This document shows positions 43,390 to 51,829 of a DNA stretch of 64,000 bases, piece by piece (the first letter of the stretch is position 1; every line of letters starts with the position of its first letter). A program made the translations under genes and the position numbers. Origin of the DNA: Nocardia vinacea (lineage in GTDB: Bacteria > Actinomycetota > Actinomycetes > Mycobacteriales > Mycobacteriaceae); NCBI RefSeq assembly GCF_035920345.1, contig NZ_CP109149.1, forward strand, positions 8,866,001-8,930,000, in the 5' to 3' direction. The notes beneath the pieces are model-generated. The model saw only the letters and a program-made list of their open reading frames with translations. It was not told the origin of the DNA and searched no databases.

Positions 43390-44604
43390 ATGAGCGTTGG
43401 TCAGGGTCGACATCGGTCGATGAGAAAGATCACGGGACCGGTAATCGTATGCGCGGTGTTGGCGCTGGCCTTGACGGCGTGTTCGTCGTCCAACGCCACC
43501 GACGCCTCGACGGTGGCCATCGACCGTAATCCGATCACCGAACTGATAAAGCCCAAGCTGTTGTCGCCGGTCAAGGACGGTGACATGGGAGTTTCGCCGG
43601 GCGTGCCGCTGACCTTCAAGGTCGACGACGGCAAGTTCACCACCGTGACATTGACCAGCCCGCAGGGTGTTCCGGTCGCGGGCAAGCTGGCAGCGGACGG
43701 CCGGACCTGGGAGAACACCGAGGTACTCGGCTACGGCAAGACCTACAGGCTGAAGGCCGACGCGATCGGTCTTGGCGGCGCGAACTCCACGATGTTGAGC
43801 TTCACCACCAGCTCCCCGGACAGCCAGACCAAGCCGTATCTGCTGCCGGGCGAGGGCGAAGTGGTCGGCATCGGCCAGCCGGTGGCCGTGCAGTTCGACG
43901 AGAACATCCCGGACCGCATGGCCGCGCAGAAGGCAATCAAGATCACCACGGAGCCGCCGGTCGAGGGCGCCTTCTACTGGGTGAACAAGCGCGAGGTCCG
44001 GTGGCGGCCGGAGCATTTCTGGGCGCCGGGAACCAAGGTCACCATCGATGTGAACGTCTACGGCCGTGATCTCGGCAGCGGGCTGTTCGGCCAGGACAAT
44101 ATCCACTCGTTCTTCACCGTCGGCGATCCGACGATCTTCACCGCGGACGACAACACCAAGGAGGTGACGGTGGAGATGAACGGTCAGGTGGTGCGGACCA
44201 TGCCCACCTCGATGGGTAAGGACAGCACCCCCACCGATAACGGCATCTATATCGTCGGTGACCGCTTCGACCGCATCATCATGGACTCCTCGACTTACGG
44301 CGTCGCGGTGAGTTCGCCGAACGGCTACAAGACGCCGGTCGACTACGCGACCCGACTTTCCTACTCCGGCATCTTCTTTCACTCCGCACCGTGGTCGGTC
44401 GGTGCGCAGGGCTCCTCGAATACCAGCCACGGCTGCCTGAACCTGAGCCCCGCGAACGCGCTGTGGGTTTTGCAGAACGCCAAGCGTGGCGACATCACCA
44501 TCGTCAAGAACACTGTGGGCGGCACGCTTTCGGGCGTCGACGGACTCGGTGACTGGAACATTCCGTGGCCGGAGTGGAAGGCGGGCAACGCCGACAACCG
44601 CTAG
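43390..44604 (+). CDS. ldtB: L,D-transpeptidase, LdtMt2/LppS orthologue
   Basis: 404 aa from ATG 43390 (ATG 43420, MRKITG, is possible). Lipoprotein signal with lipobox [12 protein letters not shown], two Ig-like domains (residues about 50-250), then a YkuD catalytic domain with [39 protein letters not shown] and the catalytic HGCLNLSP Cys, ending [12 protein letters not shown]. The match to M. tuberculosis LdtMt2 (Rv2518c) is near-continuous from the Ig domains onward. It makes 3->3 peptidoglycan cross-links in the periplasm and is the target of carbapenems. Placed beside tRNA-Lys as in mycobacteria. Confidence 0.96.
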   Translation: MSVGQGRHRSMRKITGPVIVCAVLALALTACSSSNATDASTVAIDRNPITELIKPKLLSPVKDGDMGVSPGVPLTFKVDDGKFTTVTLTSPQGVPVAGKLAADGRTWENTEVLGYGKTYRLKADAIGLGGANSTMLSFTTSSPDSQTKPYLLPGEGEVVGIGQPVAVQFDENIPDRMAAQKAIKITTEPPVEGAFYWVNKREVRWRPEHFWAPGTKVTIDVNVYGRDLGSGLFGQDNIHSFFTVGDPTIFTADDNTKEVTVEMNGQVVRTMPTSMGKDSTPTDNGIYIVGDRFDRIIMDSSTYGVAVSSPNGYKTPVDYATRLSYSGIFFHSAPWSVGAQGSSNTSHGCLNLSPANALWVLQNAKRGDITIVKNTVGGTLSGVDGLGDWNIPWPEWKAGNADNR

Positions 44605-44614
44605 GCAATCGCCT

Positions 44615-44893
44615 CTACGCGCAACTGAGCGTCGCCCCGACGGCGCTCCCGAGCGCGGCACACAGCAGCGGCCCGCCGAACAGCAGATTCTCGAAGCCGG
44701 ACATCGCGGCACCGGCCGAGCCGGTGCCCGAGGAGCCGGTGGTGGTGACACCGCCGGCAGATCCGGTGGTGACCGAGCTCGAACCCGTGCTGGATCCGGT
44801 GCCCGGTTCGATCGCGATATCCGCGGTTGCGGTACCGGTGGCGCCTGCGAGCAGGGTTGTGCCGACGAAAGCTGCGATTACCGCGGAACGCAT
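44615..44893 (-). CDS. Small secreted Gly/Ser/Thr-rich protein
   Basis: 92 aa from ATG 44893. Signal peptide IAAFVGTTLLAGATGTATAD, then a low-complexity linker with TGSSTGSSS, TTGSAGG, TTTGSSGTGSAG, and a hydrophobic C-terminal segment FENLLFGGPLLCAALGSAVG ending in SCA with two Cys. Its TGSAG linker is shared with the Excalibur protein at 29566. No domain recognised; likely an envelope-associated small protein. It is convergent with the transpeptidase gene, 10 bases between stops. Confidence 0.8.
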   Translation of the reverse strand: MRSAVIAAFVGTTLLAGATGTATADIAIEPGTGSSTGSSSVTTGSAGGVTTTGSSGTGSAGAAMSGFENLLFGGPLLCAALGSAVGATLSCA

Positions 44894-45038
44894 CACGAAC
44901 TTGGTGTCTTTCTGATCAGCCGGGGTGGCGTCCCGGTGACACCGCCCCTGATGACCGCAGTCTACGGAGTGAAACGGCGATCTGTCAGATAATCGGTGAT
45001 AGTAAACGGCTATCGACAAGGGGTTGATATGCCAAGCT

Positions 45039-46151
45039 GTGAAGGTGAGGCTCGAGGGCGTTGAGCTGCGTCGGCTGGGCCTTCCGCTACGCAGCCCATT
45101 TCGGACCTCGTTCGGGGTCGAATTGTGGCGCGACATTCTCCTGCTGCGGGTGGTTGCCTCGGACGCCCAGGGTTGGGGCGAGTGCGTCGCACTGCCCTCT
45201 CCGAGTTTTTCCTCCGAGTACATCGATGGCGCCGCCGACGTCATCCGCCGGTTTCTGTTGCCGGCGCTGGCCGGCCGAGATCTCGACCCGGATGATGTAG
45301 CGCCCACGCTCGCGCGGTTTCGTGGTCATCGAATGGCCAAGGCCGCGTTGGAGATGGCGATCCTCGACGCCTGGCTGCGCTCCCGACGACGTTCTTACGC
45401 CGGATATCTCGGCGCGACTCGCACATCGGTGGCCGCGGGTGTCTCGATCGGGATCATGGACGAGATACCCGAACTGCTGGATACCGTTATGGAATATCTG
45501 GAACAGGGCTACCAGCGGATCAAGCTCAAGATCGAGCCAGGATGGGATATCGCGCCCGTGCGGGCGGTACGGGAGCGGTTCGGTGACGCTCTCGAGCTGC
45601 AGGTCGACGCGAACGGCGCCTATACATCGGCCGATGTAGACCGCCTCGCTGGTCTCGACGAGTTCGGACTCGAACTGCTGGAACAGCCTCTTGCCGCGGA
45701 CTGCTGCCGCGATCACATCATGCTCGCCCGTCGCTTGCGTACGCCGATTTGCCTCGACGAATCGATTCTCTCGGCCCGGGGCGCTGCCGATGCGATCGAG
45801 CTGGGGGCGTGCTCGGTGGTGAATATCAAAGCCGGACGTGTCGGCGGCTATCTCGAGGCACGCTCGACGCACGATGTCTGTGTGACACACGGCGTACCGG
45901 CATTTTGCGGCGGAATGCTGGAAACCGGGCTCGGTCAGGCGGCGAATCTGGCGGTAGCGGCGCTACCCGGTTGTACGTTGCCCGCGGACATCGTGGCCTC
46001 GGATCGCTATTACGAACGAGACATCATCGAACCGCTGCGGCTGGAAGCCGGATACATCACAGTGCCGGACGGGCCCGGCCTCGGTGTCGACCCGTTGCCG
46101 GATGCGCTGGAGGCGGCAACGACGAGTAAGGAATGGTTGTCGCCGATATGA
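45039..46151 (+). CDS. Enolase-superfamily enzyme (o-succinylbenzoate synthase / N-acylamino-acid racemase type)
   Basis: About 370 aa from GTG 45039 (TTG 45024 possible). Opens RRLGLPLRSPFRTSFGVELW as in MenC/NAAAR enzymes. Catalytic barrel residues: K-x-K in GYQRIKLKIEPG, metal ligands in ELQVDANGAY, LLEQPLAAD and ICLDESILS, and the opposing Lys in SVVNIKAGRVGG. It could be a second MenC, an N-acylamino-acid racemase or dipeptide epimerase. The gene directly runs into the remnant of an adenylating enzyme, so it may belong to a lost siderophore- or menaquinone-related cluster. Function not settled. Confidence 0.9.
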   Translation: MKVRLEGVELRRLGLPLRSPFRTSFGVELWRDILLLRVVASDAQGWGECVALPSPSFSSEYIDGAADVIRRFLLPALAGRDLDPDDVAPTLARFRGHRMAKAALEMAILDAWLRSRRRSYAGYLGATRTSVAAGVSIGIMDEIPELLDTVMEYLEQGYQRIKLKIEPGWDIAPVRAVRERFGDALELQVDANGAYTSADVDRLAGLDEFGLELLEQPLAADCCRDHIMLARRLRTPICLDESILSARGAADAIELGACSVVNIKAGRVGGYLEARSTHDVCVTHGVPAFCGGMLETGLGQAANLAVAALPGCTLPADIVASDRYYERDIIEPLRLEAGYITVPDGPGLGVDPLPDALEAATTSKEWLSPI

Positions 46152-46482
46152 CCCGAACCGCGGGGGCGAAAAGATCTCCGCCGAGGAGGTCGAGAACCTC
46201 GTCTACCAGCTAGCCGAGGTCAGTCAGGTTGCGGCGGTCGCGATGCCCGACCCGATACTGGGAGAGCGGGTGTGCGTCTATGTCGTGCTCAAACCTGGTG
46301 CGCCGCTCGCCCTGGAGGAAATCCGGTCGACGATGGACCGCGCCGGTGTCGCCCGCTTCAAGCTTCCGGAACACCTGGTGATCGTGGACGAGCTGGCGAC
46401 AACCAAAGTCGGCAAGATCGACAAGAAGGCATTGCGAGGCGGATATCGCCGGACGGACATAACGATCCGGCTGGGGTACTAG
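46150..46482 (+). pseudogene. C-terminal fragment of an aryl/acyl-AMP ligase (EntE/MbtA-like)
   Basis: 110 codons read DPNRGGEKISAEEVENLVYQ (the conserved NRGGEKI hinge), VAVAMPDPILGERVCVYVVL and VDELATTKVGKIDKKALRGG (catalytic C-terminal Lys region). The N-terminal ~430 residues with the AMP-binding core are absent; the fragment starts exactly where the enolase-superfamily gene stops (2-base overlap), so a deletion fused them. DHB-AMP ligases of siderophore pathways are the closest class I can name. Confidence 0.82.
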
Positions 46483-47753
46483 GCGCGTGCGGTGGCCGCG
46501 CCCCACTCGTGGGCCAGTGCGGCCGCCTCGCCGCGTGAGCCGACGCCAAGCTTCTCGAGGATCTTCGCCACGTGAAACTTCACCGTGGACTCACTGATGT
46601 GCAGTTCGCCGGCGATATCCCGGTTGCGCCGTCCGCGGGCCAGCTGAGCCAGCACTTCCAACTCCCGCGCGCCCAGCACGGTCAGCGGGTCCTCCCGCGG
46701 GGTGTCCGGCGGTCCGAGCGGGACCTGGACGGTCACCGTCGTGCCCCAGCCCGGTACCGCGTCCACCTCCAGCCGCCCGCCCAGCGGGCCCAGCCGTTCG
46801 CTGACCCGGCGTGCGTCGAGGGCGCCACGCGACAGCGCGCCGGGGCCGTCGTCCCGCACGGTGGCGCGCAGTTCGGCTGCGTCGATCTTCCAGCTGACGT
46901 GGATCCGCCGCACCTGCCGCTGGTCGTCCAGCATCGCGTGCACGACAGCCCGGACCACCGCGCGTGCCGCGGCGGCGACGTCGGCGGGCAGCACCCGGTC
47001 CGCGCCTTCCTCCGCGCCGGGCGTGCCCAGTTCCAGCAGCACGCCGCGGGGGCGCAGGACGCGGCTCAGCGACTTGGCAAGCCGGTCGAACGCGTCGCCG
47101 GCCCGCTCCTCGGCCATCGCGTGGTCCAGTTCGGCCCGTGCACGCAGCTCGACCAGCGCAGTGACGGCGAGGTCGACGGCGCGGGTCCGGGCGTCATCGT
47201 CACTGAGCGAACGGTCGCGCAGGATGCGGAGCAGGGCGGTCAGCGCGGTCCCGTGCGCGTCGCCGAGGTCGGAGATGGCTACGGCGCGTGCCGCCGCGGC
47301 CGCCCGGGACATGGCCAGCCATTCGGGCGCGGCCTCGTTCCGCAGGCCCTCCCGGTGGGCGGTCACTATGTCCCACACCGCCAGGGCGGACGCCAGCGCC
47401 TCTTCCGGCACCGGAGTGTCCTCGGTCCGCACGAGGACCAGCAGCGCACCTTGCTCGGTGGCATCGCTGGCCAGGGCCAGCACGGGCACCTCGACGCCTG
47501 CCATTGTGGCCCGTCCCTGCCAGGTGCCCCGCGCGGGCATCAGCGGCCGGATCGCGGCGAGGTCGGCGATCGTGACGGACGAACCCGGCGCGCCGGGCGA
47601 CTCGCCGTAGGTCTTGAACGGCGCGAACGGGCAGTTGGCGGACAGCTGGGCGAGCGTCCGGTGCGGGATCGCCTCAGCGAAGGCCGCGGACAGCAGCGTC
47701 TGGGTCTCGGTCAGGGGCGCCCGGATCACCTCGACGGCCGACATCAGGTCCAT
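46479..47753 (-). CDS. LuxR-type regulator with fused histidine-kinase-like ATPase domain
   Basis: 424 aa from ATG 47753. Residues about 1-130 look like a small sensor/GAF-like domain; about 220-340 resemble the ATP-binding region of histidine kinases (VRDDGPGALSRGALDARRVS, LGGRLEVDAVPGWGTTVTVQ) after a short alpha-helical dimerisation stretch; the last 65 residues are a GerE/LuxR helix-turn-helix (LGARELEVLAQLARGRRNRD, SESTVKFHVAKILEKLGVGS). The phospho-acceptor His of two-component kinases is not obvious. It is divergent from the quinone oxidoreductase gene at 47891 and likely regulates it. Richer in GC than its neighbours, suggesting transfer with that gene. Confidence 0.82.
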   Translation of the reverse strand: MDLMSAVEVIRAPLTETQTLLSAAFAEAIPHRTLAQLSANCPFAPFKTYGESPGAPGSSVTIADLAAIRPLMPARGTWQGRATMAGVEVPVLALASDATEQGALLVLVRTEDTPVPEEALASALAVWDIVTAHREGLRNEAAPEWLAMSRAAAAARAVAISDLGDAHGTALTALLRILRDRSLSDDDARTRAVDLAVTALVELRARAELDHAMAEERAGDAFDRLAKSLSRVLRPRGVLLELGTPGAEEGADRVLPADVAAAARAVVRAVVHAMLDDQRQVRRIHVSWKIDAAELRATVRDDGPGALSRGALDARRVSERLGPLGGRLEVDAVPGWGTTVTVQVPLGPPDTPREDPLTVLGARELEVLAQLARGRRNRDIAGELHISESTVKFHVAKILEKLGVGSRGEAAALAHEWGAATARA

Positions 47754-47890
47754 GGTTTCCGAGCTTAGCTGTGCGCAACACACGTTCCGGCTGTCCTTTC
47801 GGCCAGGGCGAACTGGCCGAACGGCTGGCGGGGGTGGAGCCGGTCCATCTTCAGGATGGAGTTGTCACCGGAACAACTTGGGAGTGAGAG

Positions 47891-48793
47891 ATGAAGGCGA
47901 TCGTTTACGCCGAGTACGGCGGTCCGGAGGTCCTGCGGTTGGCGGACGTCGAGGAACCGCACGCTGCGGTCGGACAGGTGCGGCTGAAGGTCGTGGCCGC
48001 CGGCGTCAACCCGGTGGACTACAAGATCCGCAGGGGCTGGATGCAGGACATGGCGCCCGCGTCCCTGCCGGCGATCCCCGGCTTGGAAGCGGCCGGCGTG
48101 GTCGATGAGGTCGGGGCGGGTGTCACCGGTGTGGCGGTGGGCGACGAGGTGATGGCCTGGACAGTGACCGGCTCCTACGCCGAGTACGCCTTGGCCGACG
48201 ACTTCGCACTCAAGCCGGCCGGGCTCGGCTGGGAGACCGCCGCCGCGCTGCCGGTGGCCCTGGAGACCGCGAACCGCGTGCTCGACGTCCTAGGGGTGAC
48301 GGCCGGGGAGACGCTGCTGGTGCACGGCGCAGCAGGAGTGGTGGGCGCGTTCGGCGTCCAGCTCGCGGTGGCCCACGGCGTTACCGTCGTCGGCACCGCG
48401 TCGCCGCGCAACCACAACTACCTGCACTCGCTCGGCGCGATCCCGGTCACCTACGGCGAAGGACTCGCCGACCGGGTCCGGGCCCTCGCGCCGCAGGGCG
48501 TCGACGCGGTCTTCGACGTCGCCGGGCAGGCCGCCCTGGACGTGTCGATCGAACTGCGCGGCGGCACCGACCGGATCGTGACGATCACCGACCTGCGGGC
48601 CTTCGAACTGGGCGTCGTGTTCTCCGGCGATAGCCGGCGGTTCGGGGCGCAGCTCGCCGATTACGCCCAGCTCGTCGTGGACGACGCGCTCGGCGTGCGC
48701 GTCGCCGCGAGCTTCGCGCTGACCGACGCCGGCCGGGCACACGACCTGAGTGAGACCGGCCATGCGGACGGAAAGGTAATCCTGGTCCCGTAG
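47891..48793 (+). CDS. NADPH:quinone reductase-like zinc-independent MDR oxidoreductase
   Basis: 300 aa. MDR fold with YAEYGGPEVLRLADVEEP, AGVNPVDYKIRRGWMQD, PGLEAAGVVDEVGAGVTGVA, ETLLVHGAAGVVGAFGVQL (NADPH loop) and a shortened C-terminal half. No zinc-ligand cysteine pattern, so a quinone-oxidoreductase-type enzyme reducing quinones or enones is expected. GAGAGATG start context; strongly GC-biased. Divergent from the LuxR hybrid regulator; a 13-bp perfect hairpin follows the stop. Confidence 0.92.
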   Translation: MKAIVYAEYGGPEVLRLADVEEPHAAVGQVRLKVVAAGVNPVDYKIRRGWMQDMAPASLPAIPGLEAAGVVDEVGAGVTGVAVGDEVMAWTVTGSYAEYALADDFALKPAGLGWETAAALPVALETANRVLDVLGVTAGETLLVHGAAGVVGAFGVQLAVAHGVTVVGTASPRNHNYLHSLGAIPVTYGEGLADRVRALAPQGVDAVFDVAGQAALDVSIELRGGTDRIVTITDLRAFELGVVFSGDSRRFGAQLADYAQLVVDDALGVRVAASFALTDAGRAHDLSETGHADGKVILVP

Positions 48794-48827
48794 CGAGGAA
48801 GCGCGGGACCCGGCCACGGGGCGGGCG

Positions 48828-48858
48828 GATGGTGTCGGCCTTGTCGGCCGACACCATC
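48828..48858 (+). terminator. Terminator of the quinone reductase gene
   Basis: 13-bp perfect stem GATGGTGTCGGCC / GGCCGACACCATC with a TTGTC loop, 35 bases after the stop. Confidence 0.8.
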
Positions 48859-49148
48859 CACTCCGACAGTCAGCTGGTACACGATTCGCCAGATCCAGCG
48901 CGCGGACCGTCAGTGTGAATCGTCATACCACTGCTGCGGGACCGACCAATCCCAATGCCCGCGTTGATATTTGGATCGCTTGTACTCGGCGTATGCCTGA
49001 GATCCACCGTGTACGCCACCGAGTGCGATCAGGCCCTCGATCAGATACTGGTACAGACGAGAATGTGCGATACGTTGCCACATCGTTCGATCGCCGCCGA
49101 GCGGGATTCGGTGGCGGCCGGTGGCCCGCCTCGGACCCCGATGGGCAG

Positions 49149-49940
49149 TTATCGAGGCACCGGCTGGTATCGCGATGCGGGTGTGGGGCGGTTGCCGCCG
49201 TTGAGCACGCCGGTTTCGGCGGCAAGCAGCGCGTCGAACGCGGCGGTCGCGTCCTCCAGTCCTGGCGCGCAGATCGTCTCACCGAGCTCGATACCGGCCA
49301 GGCTCGCGGCGGCGACGTCTTCGGGGCTCATTGCGAACGGGACCTGTTGGCCGACACCGCCGTTGAACTCTGTGGCGACCACGCCGGGGCAGACCACCTG
49401 CGTCCGGATGGCAGTGTCGGCCAGTTCGTGGGCGAGGGTGCGGGTGAAGGCCAGGGTAGCGGCTTTCGCCGCGGCGTAGAGGGTGCGGTGCGGCATCCGT
49501 GGATCGGTTTGGCCGCCACTGAATGCCAGTAGCGACGCGACCGTGATGATGGTGCCGTCGCCTGCGGCGAGCATGCCGGGCAGGGCGGCGCGGACCAGTT
49601 GGATCGGCGCAATGGCATTCAGCGTGAGCGACGTGTCCACCTCGGCGAGGTCGACATCGATCAGCGGTGCGTATCCGCCGGCACCGGCGTTGCTGATCAA
49701 CAGCCGGACGTCACCGGTAGCCAATCGGCCGGTCACCACGGCCAGCCCTTCCGGTTTGCTGAGATCGGCAGGCAGGACCTCGACTTCGGCGTCGGCCGCC
49801 TGGAGTTCTGCGGCTAGGTCGGACAGACGATCGGCGCGGCGAGCGACCAGCACGAAGTCGCAGTCCCCGGCGAGCGACCTGGCGTAGGCGGCACCGATAC
49901 CGGAGGAGGCGCCCGTGATCAACGCGAGAGTCCGAGTCAT
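49149..49940 (-). CDS. Short-chain dehydrogenase/reductase
   Basis: 263 aa from ATG 49940. Classical SDR: TGASSGIGAAYARSLAGD cofactor motif, ISNAGAGGYAPL, active-site Ser in TIITVASLLAFSGGQ and Tyr/Lys in RTLYAAAKAATLAFTRTL. NAD(P)-dependent oxidoreduction of an unknown small molecule. It is divergent from a MarR gene, with the TCAAACGTTTGA palindrome in the gap, so it is probably derepressed by that regulator's ligand. Confidence 0.95.
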   Translation of the reverse strand: MTRTLALITGASSGIGAAYARSLAGDCDFVLVARRADRLSDLAAELQAADAEVEVLPADLSKPEGLAVVTGRLATGDVRLLISNAGAGGYAPLIDVDLAEVDTSLTLNAIAPIQLVRAALPGMLAAGDGTIITVASLLAFSGGQTDPRMPHRTLYAAAKAATLAFTRTLAHELADTAIRTQVVCPGVVATEFNGGVGQQVPFAMSPEDVAAASLAGIELGETICAPGLEDATAAFDALLAAETGVLNGGNRPTPASRYQPVPR

Positions 49941-49973
49941 AACACCCATGGTGCGTCAAACGCCTGGTTGATG

Positions 49974-49985
49974 TCAAACGTTTGA
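49974..49985. promoter_or_regulatory. Palindromic operator TCAAACGTTTGA
   Basis: Perfect 12-bp palindrome in the SDR/MarR divergent gap, with an extra TCAAACG half-site at 49956-49962 spaced 18 bp upstream, suggesting two dimer sites. Confidence 0.7.
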
Positions 49986-50013
49986 TATCCATACGACGTA
50001 ATATCCTCTTCGG

Positions 50014-50493
50014 GTGGACGAGAGCAGAATCGACCCGACGGATCCCGCACTGCACAAGCGGGTCACCTGGGCATTGCGGCGGACCGAGATCGCCGTGCAG
50101 GCCGTCAAGGAACAGGGATTGCGACCGTTGGGCATGGCGGTGGCGCACTACTCGTTGCTGATGTCGCTCCACGTCGACCCCGGTTTGACCGGGGCGGAAC
50201 TGGCTCGTCGGCTGGGTGTCACGCCACAGGCCGTCGCCTCGCTCGTCGCTCGGCTGGAGCAGCGGGGTCACTTGGAACGGCGCGCGCATCCCCGGCACGG
50301 TCATGTGCAGGAGTTGTACGTGACCGATGCGGGACAGCAGGCGCTGCACACGGCCGATGCGGTGATCGCCGAGATCGAGCAGCGGATCACCCAACAGCTC
50401 GGCGATGACAGCACGAGACTGGTCGCATTACTCGAGCGAGTTATCGACACGGTTGAAGACAGACACGTCCACACAGCTCGCCGCGGACGATAG
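50014..50493 (+). CDS. MarR-family regulator (divergent from SDR gene)
   Basis: 159 aa, GTG start. Winged helix: MAVAHYSLLMSLHVDPGLTG, AELARRLGVTPQAVASLVAR (recognition helix), and wing RRAHPRHGHVQELYVTDAGQ. Likely binds the palindrome at 49974-49985 and controls the divergent SDR. No ribosome site is clear, so translation may be leaderless. Confidence 0.93.
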   Translation: MDESRIDPTDPALHKRVTWALRRTEIAVQAVKEQGLRPLGMAVAHYSLLMSLHVDPGLTGAELARRLGVTPQAVASLVARLEQRGHLERRAHPRHGHVQELYVTDAGQQALHTADAVIAEIEQRITQQLGDDSTRLVALLERVIDTVEDRHVHTARRGR

Positions 50494-50803
50494 CCGCCAC
50501 CGGGTCGGCTCGCTGCACGAGATCCACCACTGGCGCGGAGCACCCCCGCGGCGCCGGACTCCACGCTGGAGGTGGGGCTCGCTGGTTACCGTCATGACCA
50601 GCGCGCTCATCATCGTCGCCGATAGCACGGTCGCGATCCTCGCGACAATGGTGCGTTCTCCGGGTGCGGTATCAGGCCATGGCTCGATCACCGTCGCGCC
50701 ACCGCGAGCGGCCGCACGACTACGGCGGTTCGTGCGTTATTCGGGGCAGTGTCCCAGTGTGCGAACCGGAGTTGCTCAGGTTGTCTCTAGCTGGGCGAAA
50801 GAA
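50494..50803. other. Intergenic region, no gene
   Basis: 310 bases; nothing gene-like or structured seen before the tRNA-His terminator. Confidence 0.5.
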
Positions 50804-50833
50804 GAGGGCGCGAACCGTTTGGTTCGCGCCCTC
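50804..50833 (-). terminator. Intrinsic terminator of tRNA-His
   Basis: 13-bp perfect stem GAGGGCGCGAACC / GGTTCGCGCCCTC with GTTT loop, just 3' of the leftward tRNA; followed (leftward) by TTCTTTCG. Confidence 0.8.
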
Positions 50834-50840
50834 GCGTAAG

Positions 50841-50914
50841 GGTGGCTGACGGGACTCGAACCCGCGACAGCCAGGATCACAACCTGGTGCTCTACCAACT
50901 GAACTACAGCCACC
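50841..50914 (-). tRNA. tRNA-His (anticodon GTG)
   Basis: 74 nt. Encodes the extra 5' G(-1) pairing with C73, the identity mark of histidine tRNA; acceptor GTGGCTG/CAGCCAC, anticodon loop TTGTGAT, T-loop GGTTCGAGTCC. Confidence 0.97.
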
Positions 50915-50968
50915 ATCGCCGGTGAATCACCAGCGCGGTCGATATTAGCGTGTCAACCCCTCGAGTCC

Positions 50969-51610
50969 CTAATCGGTTTCTGACGTCGCGTTTTGCTCGG
51001 CCGTCTTGTCGCTACCGCTCACTTCGTTGGCAACGGCGGTGATCTCTGCGGTCGACGGGCCGGGTGCGGCGACGAAGGCCGTGCGTCGGTAGTACTCGAG
51101 TTCGCGGATGGATTCCTTGATATCGGCCAGGGCGCGGTGGGTCAGGCCCTTCTCCGGCTGGCCGAAGTAGATGCGGGGGTACCAGCGGCGGCACAGCTCC
51201 TTGATGGAACTCACATCGATCATCCGGTAGTGCAGATGCGCATCGAGGGCGGGCATATCGCGGGCGATGAAGCCGCGGTCGGTTGCGATGGAATTGCCGG
51301 CCAATGGGACCGTGCCCGCGGTCGGTGCGTATTCGCGGATGTAGTCGAGTACCTGTTTTTCGGCATCGGCGAGGGTGACCGTGGAGCGGCGCACTTCCTC
51401 GGTCAGGCCCGAACGTGCGTGCATATCGGCGACCACCTGCGGCATGGCGGCCAGGGCCGCGTCGTCGGCGTGGATGACGATATCGACACCGTCACCGAGA
51501 ATATTGAGGTCGCTGTCGGTCACGAGTGCGGCCACCTCGATCAGCTTGTCGCTGTCGAGGCGCAGGCCGGTCATCTCACAATCCATCCACACCACGTATT
51601 TGTCGGACAC
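50969..51610 (-). CDS. orn: Oligoribonuclease
   Basis: 213 aa from GTG 51610 (giving (M)[14 protein letters not shown], which lines up with M. tuberculosis Orn; the open frame starts 20 codons earlier). DEDDh 3'->5' exonuclease: WMDCEMTGL (first D and E), [20 protein letters not shown], and the C-terminal [20 protein letters not shown] with His and Asp. Degrades 2-5 nt RNAs and pGpG in the cytosol; usually essential. Located beside tRNA-His as in mycobacteria (Rv2511). The C-terminal 25 residues are a disordered acidic tail. Confidence 0.97.
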   Translation of the reverse strand: MSDKYVVWMDCEMTGLRLDSDKLIEVAALVTDSDLNILGDGVDIVIHADDAALAAMPQVVADMHARSGLTEEVRRSTVTLADAEKQVLDYIREYAPTAGTVPLAGNSIATDRGFIARDMPALDAHLHYRMIDVSSIKELCRRWYPRIYFGQPEKGLTHRALADIKESIRELEYYRRTAFVAAPGPSTAEITAVANEVSGSDKTAEQNATSETD

Positions 51611-51829
51611 CCCGGCAACATTAGCTGTATTTATCGGCGATGCCTTCGGCACCGCGTGTTCTCGCTTCACTCGAAACCGGAGGTTGTTCCGGTGCTGGTT
51701 GTGTAGGAGTGCACGTCACCACTGGGTTGAGCCGTCTCAGGGGGAGCAGCGGCGATAGAGTTTGCGGGAGATCGGCGTATGCGTTTTCGGCACGACAGCT
51801 AACACTGCGGACCAGACGGAGGACGCGCG

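Noticed and set aside
47300..48100. Long open frames antisense to the LuxR hybrid gene
   Set aside because: Shadow frames of very GC-rich coding DNA.
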